Source: Thermoanaerobacter wiegelii Rt8.B1
Lineage (GTDB): Bacteria > Bacillota > Thermoanaerobacteria > Thermoanaerobacterales > Thermoanaerobacteraceae
NCBI RefSeq assembly: GCF_000147695.2
Contig: NC_015958.1
Location: forward strand, 1,342,501-1,406,500
Direction: 5' to 3'
DNA length: 64,000 bases
Shown: one piece after another, positions 58,169 to 64,000 of the stretch
How the letters are laid out: every line of letters begins with the position of its first letter
Position numbering within the stretch: the first letter of the stretch is position 1
Notes under the pieces: generated by a model
Seen by the model: the letters and a program-made list of their open reading frames with translations, nothing else
Told to the model about the DNA's origin: nothing
The model's database searches: none
Position numbers and translations under genes: made by a program

Positions 58169-58931
58169 TTAGCACACCCACAAATAAGTTTTTTAAAGCT
58201 TTAAGTTGTGTACTAACACCAGAGTTTATCACTCCAGAATTTGTTTCAATTACACAATCTCCTTTTTTTAATGATAAATCTTTTAAGATATTTACATCAT
58301 CTAAAAACTCTATGTCTTTAAGAATTTTGTCTTTGTTTTTAATACAGTGTTCATAATCCTCTTCACTAACCCTTACCGTGACTTTGTCAAAAGCATTGTA
58401 GTTTTCCATTCCTTTTTTGATGAGGTTCAATATTATGTCTTTGTCCTCTTCCACATATTTACCTACAATTTTTTCTACCGCATGCAAAATTACATTTACA
58501 ATATCATTTTCTGCTTCTTTATACATTCGTTGTTTTTCTTTAATAATCTCTTCTTTAATAGTCTTTGCTTCTTCTATTATAGCTTTAGCCTCTTCTTCTC
58601 CTTTTTTGTATCCTTCTTGATATCCTGCAGTATATCCAGCTTGATAGCCCTTTTCTTTATACTCTTCTTCAATCTTCTTAGCTTTTTTCTCTACTTCTAT
58701 TAAGATTTTTTCTACATCTTCCTTAGTCTTCCTAAGTATCTCTTGCTGGACTTGTCTCGCCCTTTCTATTATTTTCTTTGCTAAATCCGCACTTTCTTTT
58801 TTTATATCCTCTCTTTGTTCTCTCAATTCAATTACTTTCTCCACTTTTTCTTTGTAATTGCCATTTTCCACAATTCTTAAAACCACGGGAGAGGAAAGAT
58901 TTATTTCCCGTTGCTTATATATCCTATACAA
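58161..58931 (-). CDS. fliH: Flagellar assembly protein FliH
   Basis: FliH regulates FliI and links it to the C ring. The 256-aa protein has a long coiled coil (about 25-125) with GYQAGYTAGYQEGYKKG, the glycine-repeat helix typical of FliH, and a C-terminal VATP-synthase E-like domain (HAVEKIVGKYVEEDKDIILNLI). It overlaps fliG and fliI, so the fliG-fliH-fliI block is translationally coupled. Confidence 0.92.
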   Translation of the reverse strand: MYRIYKQREINLSSPVVLRIVENGNYKEKVEKVIELREQREDIKKESADLAKKIIERARQVQQEILRKTKEDVEKILIEVEKKAKKIEEEYKEKGYQAGYTAGYQEGYKKGEEEAKAIIEEAKTIKEEIIKEKQRMYKEAENDIVNVILHAVEKIVGKYVEEDKDIILNLIKKGMENYNAFDKVTVRVSEEDYEHCIKNKDKILKDIEFLDDVNILKDLSLKKGDCVIETNSGVINSGVSTQLKALKNLFVGVLNE

Positions 58932-59931
58932 TAATTTCGTCCCCTCCTCCTCGTGATATTACAATCTCTCCTGCATCTTCTAATTTTCTTATGATATTTA
59001 CAATTCTTTGCTGTGCTTCTTCTACATCTTTTAATCTTACAGGTCCCATATATTGTATGTCTTCTTTTATCATATCAGCAAGTCTCTTAGACATATTACT
59101 ATAAATAACTCTTTGAACTTCCTCGCTGGAACCTTTAAGTGCAAGAGCAATATCGTGATTGTCTACTTCTCTCAATACTCTCTGTATAGATCTGGAATCC
59201 AATGTAACAATATCTTCAAATACAAACATCCTCTTCTTAATTTCTTCTACTAACTCAACGTTTATAGTCTCAAGAGTATCCAAGATATTTTTCTCTGTAC
59301 TCCTATCTACAGAATTTAGTATATCTACAATTGTCTGAATACCGCCTGAAGAAGTATAATCTTGTGTAACCAAAGAAGATAGTTTTCTTTCTAAAATCCT
59401 CTCAACTTCTTTTACTACTTCAGGAGAAGTGCTCTCCATTGTCGCTATTCTCATAGCCACTTCTGCCTGTAAGTTTTCAGGTAGTGATGATAAAATTGCT
59501 CCTGCTTGTTGAGGTTTTAAATAGGACAAAATCATCGCAATAGTCTGAGGATGTTCGTTTTGTATAAAATTTAAAACTTGAGATGGATCCGCTCTTCTTA
59601 TAAAATCAAAAGGCCTTACTTTTAAAGAAGAAGTCAATTTATTGATAACTTCAAAAGCTTCTTGAGCACCTAAAGCTTTTTCTAAAACTGCTTTTGCATA
59701 TTCTATTCCACCTTCTATTATGTACTCTTGCGCTACGCACATGTTATAAAATTCATCTATAACTTTTTGCTTCTCTTCAGGAGTAAGATTTCGTATACTA
59801 GCTATTTCCAAAGTTAATTGTTCAATTTCATCTTCCCTTAAATGCTTATATATTTGAGCTGAAAGGTCAGGGCCTAATGCAATCAAAAGCATTGCGCTTT
59901 TTTCCCTACCTGTAAGTGCACCTCTCGCCAC
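58924..59931 (-). CDS. fliG: Flagellar motor switch protein FliG
   Basis: FliG couples stator torque to the rotor and binds FliF and FliM. The N-terminal domain opens GREKSAMLLIALGPDLSAQIYKHL, the middle domain has FIQNEHPQTIAMILSYLKP, and the C-terminal torque helix carries charged residues near VFEDIVTLDSRSIQRVLREVDNHDIALALKG. 335 aa. The start is GTG 59931 with GGTGG upstream. Confidence 0.97.
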   Translation of the reverse strand: MARGALTGREKSAMLLIALGPDLSAQIYKHLREDEIEQLTLEIASIRNLTPEEKQKVIDEFYNMCVAQEYIIEGGIEYAKAVLEKALGAQEAFEVINKLTSSLKVRPFDFIRRADPSQVLNFIQNEHPQTIAMILSYLKPQQAGAILSSLPENLQAEVAMRIATMESTSPEVVKEVERILERKLSSLVTQDYTSSGGIQTIVDILNSVDRSTEKNILDTLETINVELVEEIKKRMFVFEDIVTLDSRSIQRVLREVDNHDIALALKGSSEEVQRVIYSNMSKRLADMIKEDIQYMGPVRLKDVEEAQQRIVNIIRKLEDAGEIVISRGGGDEIIV

Positions 59932-59942
59932 AATACCACCAC

Positions 59943-60707
59943 CTACTCTTCATTAAGCCATGTCCTAATTACCTGCACAACAAGTTCTGGCTTTTCTTTT
60001 ATAAGTCTTTCTATCTGTTTTTTCTTTTCGTCCTTCTCAGAGAAATCTATTTCTTCGATAGGTTCTATAGGTTCTACAGTAGCTAAGACCTCCTGTTCAG
60101 CTGTAGTTAAAGAGGTTTCTTTTTTCTTCCTTCTCATCATAATAAGGAATAGTCCGCCTCCTAACACTAAAGCCGCTAATATAGCCCATACATACACTGG
60201 TACTCCCTTTGAAACTTTTGCCTGCTGCTGCATTGTCTTTAACAGGTCTTGGTTAAATTGTATTCCTTGAACCGATACTTTTACAAGAGAATCCCCTCCT
60301 GCAGCTTTTGTAACCAAGTCAGCAATTTGCTGTTTCATAGAATTATTAAGATTTTGATTTACAACAACCGCAACAGAAATACTTTCAATTTTCCCTTGAG
60401 CTTGAACAAGACTTGTCTTAATTTGATTTATTTCATAATTTATAGTAGTTTCTGTTCTACTGTAATCAGAAGTACCATTACCAGTCGTTGAAGCTACAGG
60501 AGGATTATTTGACGAAGTACCTGGTGAGCTTCCACCTTGTGTACCTGTGGCTTTTTCTTTAAGCTCTTGTATACTCCTTACAATTCCTTTATTGTCATTC
60601 CCTTGAACAGGCAAATACTCTATAGTATCCTGCGTCTTTTTATCAAAATTTAAAGTAACATTTGCTCTTACAACTACATTACCTGGTCCAAACACTTGTT
60701 CTAACAA
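59943..60707 (-). CDS. fliF: Flagellar MS-ring protein FliF, C-terminal part (downstream of a frameshift)
   Basis: The second half of FliF, with LLEQVFGPGNVVVRANVTLNFDKK at the start, a long polar periplasmic loop rich in S, T, G and N, the second transmembrane helix (about 178-197, VYVWAILAALVLGGGL), and a C-terminal cytoplasmic tail that binds FliG. True homology extends upstream as VQEDLQNSLQT to an A7 run at 60741-60747. It is out of frame with the N-terminal half, and one extra A restores a protein of about 500 aa. Confidence 0.93.
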   Translation of the reverse strand: MLEQVFGPGNVVVRANVTLNFDKKTQDTIEYLPVQGNDNKGIVRSIQELKEKATGTQGGSSPGTSSNNPPVASTTGNGTSDYSRTETTINYEINQIKTSLVQAQGKIESISVAVVVNQNLNNSMKQQIADLVTKAAGGDSLVKVSVQGIQFNQDLLKTMQQQAKVSKGVPVYVWAILAALVLGGGLFLIMMRRKKKETSLTTAEQEVLATVEPIEPIEEIDFSEKDEKKKQIERLIKEKPELVVQVIRTWLNEE

Positions 60708-61462
60708 TGTTTGAAGGCTGTTTTGTAAGTCTTCTTGAACTTTTTTTGAAGAGCAAATTGAGTATTAGCATTTTCAGCAGTAGTATCACTTTCTGCAGTA
60801 AGAATTTTACCATTATTATCAATTACAGTAACATTTTCAGGTTTTAAACCTTCTACGCTCTTAGATACAAAATCTATGATTCCCTTGACTTGCGAAGAGG
60901 ATAAAGTCACACCTGGCTTTAAAGTTAGCATCACAGCCGCTGTAGCTTGATTAGTAGTATTTGAAAGTACAAAGGCATTTTGATCAGGTACTACGATATT
61001 GACAATAGCATCTTGTACTCCATCTATAGTTTTTAGAGAATTTTGTATTTCATTTTGTAGAAAATACAAATACTTTTGTCTTCTCTCTTGGTCTGTTGTA
61101 GCAAGGGAGTTATTCATAGCGTCTTGAAAGCTAAATCCCCCTTGTGGGATTCCTTCTGTCGCAAGTTTCATCCTCACCTCATCTTTGTATTGTGCAGGAA
61201 CCAAAATTGTCGTCCCATCGTTCGATATTTTATATGGAATCTTGAATTCGGTTTTTAATTTTTCAACTACCGCTCCTGCATCTTTTATACTTAGATCTGA
61301 ATATAAAACTACATAATTAGGCCTATTAACTATGTAAACTAATAAAGAAATGCCTATAAAAAGTAAAATAGCAATAATTCCTAACTGTATCTTTTGTTTC
61401 TTATCAAACTTATTCCAAAAGTTTGTCAGTTGTTCTCTAAAATTGGCAATGAAGTCTGGCAT
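60701..61462 (-). CDS. fliF: Flagellar MS-ring protein FliF, N-terminal part (upstream of a frameshift)
   Basis: FliF forms the MS ring that nucleates flagellar assembly. This half has the first transmembrane helix (about 25-46), the YscJ/FliF domain (YSDLSIKDAGAVVEKL, GIPQGGFSFQD, FLQNEIQNSLKTIDGVQDAIVNIVVP) and the start of the second domain. After FALQKK the frame shifts to FKKTYKTAFKHC and stops. With an eighth A in the run at 60741-60747 it would read QKKVQEDLQNSLQTLLEQV and continue. Without that, motility would fail. Confidence 0.93.
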   Translation of the reverse strand: MPDFIANFREQLTNFWNKFDKKQKIQLGIIAILLFIGISLLVYIVNRPNYVVLYSDLSIKDAGAVVEKLKTEFKIPYKISNDGTTILVPAQYKDEVRMKLATEGIPQGGFSFQDAMNNSLATTDQERRQKYLYFLQNEIQNSLKTIDGVQDAIVNIVVPDQNAFVLSNTTNQATAAVMLTLKPGVTLSSSQVKGIIDFVSKSVEGLKPENVTVIDNNGKILTAESDTTAENANTQFALQKKFKKTYKTAFKHC

Positions 61463-61489
61463 TAATTCACCTCATTTCAATTAAAGACA

Positions 61490-61786
61490 TTACAATGGCA
61501 TTCTCATTATTTCCTGATAGGCCTCCAGCACTTTATTTTTTATTTGAATTGTAAGCTGCAGTGCAATGTCAGCCTTCGCAGCATCTATCATCACTTGATT
61601 TATATCGTCAATTTCACCAGTTACAAGTTTTTGGTCATTTTTCATTGCCGTTAACTGTAAATCATTTACCTTGTTAAAGGCTTCTTTTAAAAAGTCGCTA
61701 AAAGTATCTATTTTACTGCCATTCTGTGTTGCTTCTAAAGTGCTATCCAAAGTTACTGGATTAACCGGTGTTATTTGATTAACCAT
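61490..61786 (-). CDS. fliE: Flagellar hook-basal body protein FliE
   Basis: FliE joins the MS ring to the proximal rod. The 98-aa helical protein has FSDFLKEAFNKVNDLQLTAMKND and ends LTIQIKNKVLEAYQEIMRMPL, the family hallmark. It sits between flgC and fliF, in the canonical flgB-flgC-fliE-fliF order. Confidence 0.95.
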   Translation of the reverse strand: MVNQITPVNPVTLDSTLEATQNGSKIDTFSDFLKEAFNKVNDLQLTAMKNDQKLVTGEIDDINQVMIDAAKADIALQLTIQIKNKVLEAYQEIMRMPL

Positions 61787-61792
61787 TTATGT

Positions 61793-62236
61793 CTACCCCC
61801 TACCGATTTCTAAAGACTTTTGAAACATAGCTTTTGAAGCATTAAAGGCTGTTACGTTGGCTTCATAAGCACGAGTAGCAGAAATCATATCTACCATTTC
61901 AGAAACAATGTTTACATTTGGGTACTCTACATATCCATTTTGGTCAGCATCAGGATGTCCAGGGTCATAAACTTCTCTAAGAGGAGTTTGGTCATCCTCA
62001 GCTATTTGTACAACTTCTACTCCTTTGCCACTGTATTTACCTTTAACTTTATCTAGAATGCTTTCGAAACTGTCAGGTTGTATTTCTTTTAAAACCACTA
62101 ATTTTCTCCTATAAGGCCCTCCTTGAACTGTTCTTGTAGTATTTACATTAGCTATATTTTGGGCAATTATGTCCATTCTAAGTCTTTCCGCCGTCAAACC
62201 CGAAGCACTTATATCCATAGAACTAAATAAGTTCAT
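61793..62236 (-). CDS. flgC: Flagellar basal-body rod protein FlgC
   Basis: A proximal rod subunit. N-terminal [28 protein letters not shown] and C-terminal [21 protein letters not shown] are the rod/hook hallmarks, and the [12 protein letters not shown] segment is specific for FlgC. 147 aa. It starts six bases after the flgB stop. Confidence 0.96.
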   Translation of the reverse strand: MNLFSSMDISASGLTAERLRMDIIAQNIANVNTTRTVQGGPYRRKLVVLKEIQPDSFESILDKVKGKYSGKGVEVVQIAEDDQTPLREVYDPGHPDADQNGYVEYPNVNIVSEMVDMISATRAYEANVTAFNASKAMFQKSLEIGRG

Positions 62237-62242
62237 TGTAAA

Positions 62243-62650
62243 TTACCTCCCATCTTTTACAGCAGTCATGATAGAATTAAGCTCTCCACTTACCCTTTGC
62301 ACAAGGGCATAGTAATACAACTGATTCTTAGCTAAATTTGCCATTTCGGCATCTATGTCTACATTATTTCCATCTAACCTCATGGAAGTGTCATTTACTT
62401 GAATAATTTCCGGTTGTATGGAATCAATAGCAGGTGGGCCAATAGGAATGTGCTTAGGGTTTGTAACATAACCTCTTAACTTTGTACCATTTATAGCATC
62501 TTTTAAAATATCCTCAAATTTGACTTCAGACCTTTTGAAATTAGGAGTATCCACATTAGCGATGTTATTGGCAATCACATTGTTTCTTACAGTGGCTGCG
62601 TACAATCCCTTTTGTAATAAATCTATATTTTCAATTCCTAAATCCAGCAT
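62243..62650 (-). CDS. flgB: Flagellar basal-body rod protein FlgB
   Basis: A proximal rod subunit and first gene of the fla/che operon. It has LLQKGLYAATVRNNVIANNIANVDTPNFKRSEVKFEDIL and ends YYALVQRVSGELNSIMTAVKDGR. 135 aa. The ATG follows AGAGGAGGCG. A leader of some 140 nt and a pair of GTCGAAT repeats lie upstream. In Bacillus the equivalent promoter is repressed by CodY, whose gene is immediately upstream here. Confidence 0.96.
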   Translation of the reverse strand: MLDLGIENIDLLQKGLYAATVRNNVIANNIANVDTPNFKRSEVKFEDILKDAINGTKLRGYVTNPKHIPIGPPAIDSIQPEIIQVNDTSMRLDGNNVDIDAEMANLAKNQLYYYALVQRVSGELNSIMTAVKDGR

Positions 62651-62666
62651 TTTCTCGCCTCCTCTT

Positions 62667-62693
62667 ATTCGACCACACTATACTTAATTCGAC
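62667..62693 (-). promoter_or_regulatory. Direct GTCGAAT repeats flanking a TATAGT box upstream of flgB
   Basis: GTCGAAT occurs twice (62693-62687 and 62673-62667), 20 bp apart centre to centre, with TATAGT (62682-62677) between. The -35 is poor (TTTGGT). The two-turn spacing suits a dimeric regulator, but this is only a pattern observation. Confidence 0.35.
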
Positions 62694-62795
62694 AAACAAA
62701 CCAAAAATCCTGCTAAAATAAGCCAAAAAATAAATATTTAACTTTGTTCTAACACTGCCTTTTTTGTAAAATAATATCAATTTTTATCGAATAAT

Positions 62796-62824
62796 ATTAT
62801 ATCATGCCGTAATAGTTTACACCA
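62796..62824 (-). promoter_or_regulatory. Extended -10 promoter candidate of the fla/che operon
   Basis: TGATATAAT (minus strand 62804-62796) is an extended -10 with a perfect TATAAT hexamer; the -35 position (TGGTGT) is weak, as allowed for extended -10 promoters. It lies about 145 bp upstream of flgB. No clear sigma-D site (TAAA-N15-CCGATAT) was found. Confidence 0.4.
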
Positions 62825-62828
62825 TAAG

Positions 62829-63208
62829 AAAAAAGTCCTATTTTTATAGGATTCTCAGTTTGTTGACAAAGTTAAAAATATTCAAAGGAGATATTTTGCA
62901 TCGTCGCTCCGATGTTCCAAAGCGACAAAACTAAAGCTCGACCTTCAGGCTCCGGCAGGGTACCGGGCACAATCGGCATCCATGCCTTAAGGTGCCCGCC
63001 TCCGCCATCCCTGGCTTCGGCCCTGCCTACGCCCTCGGTCTTGCTAAGTTTCCCGGCAAGTAAGTAAGCTTGTTTTTTCTATTTTTGCTTTATCAAACTC
63101 TCTTACTTGAGTGCCGGGTTGCTTTGTAACAAGTCGCTCCTTATGCAAAATATCTCCTTTACGAAAGTTTGTCTACAGTCTGAAAAGTCCTATTTTTATA
63201 GGACTCTT
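62829..63208. repeat. GC-rich structured element bounded by inverted repeats (MITE-like or large ncRNA candidate)
   Basis: The bulk of the 647-bp stretch between flgB and codY. A 21-bp palindromic sequence, AAAAGTCCTATTTTTATAGG plus A, is found at both ends (62831-62851, 63183-63203). Inside are imperfect inverted arms (TCAG...GACAAA), then an 18-bp perfect inverted repeat (62884-62901 with 63143-63160). Between these, nested compatible stems fill the interior: 62903-62926; 62935-63045; 62954-63027 with 62964-62998 and 63004-63015 inside; 63052-63118. By my count 62941-63060 is 65% G+C in an AT-rich genome. No credible ORF. Minus-strand signals: TAGACA-17-TATTTT (63175-63147) and a terminator-like hairpin with T6 (62851-62829). 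Confidence 0.7.
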
Positions 63209-63220
63209 TTACATAAAATT

Positions 63221-63273
63221 AAGTCTCCTGCTTTCATGCTAAAGTACAACCCCATGCATAAAAGCGGAGACTT
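63221..63273 (-). terminator. Terminator-like hairpin downstream of codY
   Basis: Arms AAGTCTCC and GCTTTTATGC (63273-63256) pair with GCATGAAAGC and GGAGACTT (63239-63221), giving 18 bp with a single bulged base and one G-U pair. The minus strand then has AATTTTATG, a moderate T-tract. On the plus strand the same hairpin is followed by ATATTTTTC. It lies 25 bp after the codY stop. Confidence 0.65.
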
Positions 63274-63297
63274 ATATTTTTCAATAAGGGTTTAAAT

Positions 63298-64000
63298 TTA
63301 TCTTTTCATTTTCTCTAACTCTTCTAATAATTTATCGTTTAGTACCCTTATATGGGTACCTTTCATTCCTAAAGACCTTGACTCAATTATGCCAGCACTT
63401 TCAAACTTTCTAAGGGCATTTACAATTACAGACCTTGTAATACCTACTTTATCTGCTATTTTACTTGCAACTAATAATCCTTCTTTTCCATTTAGCTCTT
63501 CAAAAATATTTTTTATAGCTTCTAATTCGGAGTAAGAAAGTGTTCCTAGTGCCATTTGAACAACTGCTCTTTTTCTCGCTTCATCCTCTATTTCTTCATT
63601 TTTTGACCTTAAAATTTCAAGGCCAACTACTGTAGCACCGTATTCTGCTAATATCAAGTCATCGTCAGTAAATTCTTTTACCCCTCTTGATAAGGCTAAA
63701 GTTCCTAACCTGTCTCCACCGCCATTGACAGGTACTATAGTCAAAATTAAATCTGATAAAACTTTATCCTCTTTAAAAAGATTACCTTTATCATTAGCCA
63801 GCGTCTCCGTCACTCGCAAAAGTTTGTCATTATATTCTTCAGGTATTATTTTACTTTGAGCAAAAATGTCATTTCCATAATCTTTTAATATACTATAACC
63901 CAATACTTTACCTTTTCTACTCAAAATATATACGTTGGCCTCAATGACATCTTTTAAAATATTGGCCATTTCATTAAAATCAACTGGTTGAATTCCTGTT
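63298..64000 (-). CDS. codY: GTP-sensing transcriptional repressor CodY (N-terminus beyond window edge)
   Basis: CodY is the global nutrient sensor of Firmicutes, binding branched-chain amino acids and GTP. The frame is open to the window end, where it reads [19 protein letters not shown]. So the true start lies outside, and MANILKDV is internal. An N-terminal GAF domain is followed by a C-terminal winged helix ([36 protein letters not shown]), matching the conserved DNA-binding motif. Usual length is about 260 aa, so roughly 25 residues are missing. It directly precedes the fla/che operon, as in Bacillus. Confidence 0.96.

Noticed and set aside
62880..63060. Open minus-strand reading through the GC-rich element (phrases such as GGGGHLKAWMPIVPG)
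   Set aside because: No start with a ribosome binding site, and the nested complementarity explains the sequence better than coding does.
62829..63208. OLE or HEARO RNA identity for the structured element
   Set aside because: Length, neighbours (no OapA, no HNH or TnpB-like gene) and visible motifs do not fit; left as unidentified.
62816..63213. TTTACA on both sides of the structured element as a target-site duplication
   Set aside because: The left copy is separated from the inverted repeat by several bases and a 6-mer of A/T-rich sequence is too common; not enough to claim transposition.
63107..63295. 62-aa plus-strand ORF overlapping the structured element and codY hairpin
   Set aside because: It runs through an inverted-repeat arm and a terminator hairpin; no ribosome binding site and no recognisable sequence.

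Overview
The window reads as an AT-rich, low-GC, spore-forming thermophilic Firmicute, most likely Thermoanaerobacter or a close relative such as Caldanaerobacter. I base this on the protein sequences, a Gram-positive PolC, a CodY, a fla/che operon in Bacillus order, and sporulation-linked neighbours (YlxY-type deacetylase, YmxH, TepA, YlzJ). All supported genes lie on the minus strand, so transcription runs from high to low coordinates. There are no tRNA or rRNA genes, no CRISPR array and no transposase gene.

In transcription order: codY (5' end cut by the window edge) is followed by a 647-bp gene-free stretch. That stretch holds a codY terminator-like hairpin and a GC-rich element bounded by inverted repeats (about 62829-63208). 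Next comes a nearly complete fla/che operon, flgB to sigD (62650-36557). It covers rod and hook, MS ring and C ring, export ATPase and gate, hook-length control, FlhF/FlhG, a PilZ protein, CheB, CheA, CheW, CheC, CheD and sigma-D, and it ends with a FapA-like protein and a small basic protein. After it come rpsB-tsf, then pyrH-frr-uppS-cdsA-dxr-rseP-ispG-(glycosyltransferase)-polC, which joins translation, cell-envelope lipid synthesis and replication. The nusA operon follows: rimP-nusA-ylxR-ylxQ-infB-rbfA-nrnA-truB-ribF. Then rpsO-pnp, a sporulation deacetylase, an M16 peptidase, dut, ymxH, an aspartokinase, tepA-ylzJ, ftsK/spoIIIE, rimO-pgsA-cinA, recA and recX (3' end cut by the window edge).

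Four genes (ftsK, the deacetylase, ribF, fliF) are each split by what looks like one missing base in an A7 or T8 run. In each case adding one base restores a full-length family member. This may be homopolymer under-calling, or genuine mutations rescued by slippage.

The most novel-looking item is the structured GC-rich element between codY and flgB. It has nested, mutually compatible stems enclosed by an 18-bp perfect inverted repeat, and I do not recognise it. Second is a compact three-way-junction RNA candidate just upstream of flgE. Several leader or intercistronic hairpins (rimP, rpsO, rpsO-pnp, rpsB, rpsB-tsf) look like autoregulatory or processing elements.
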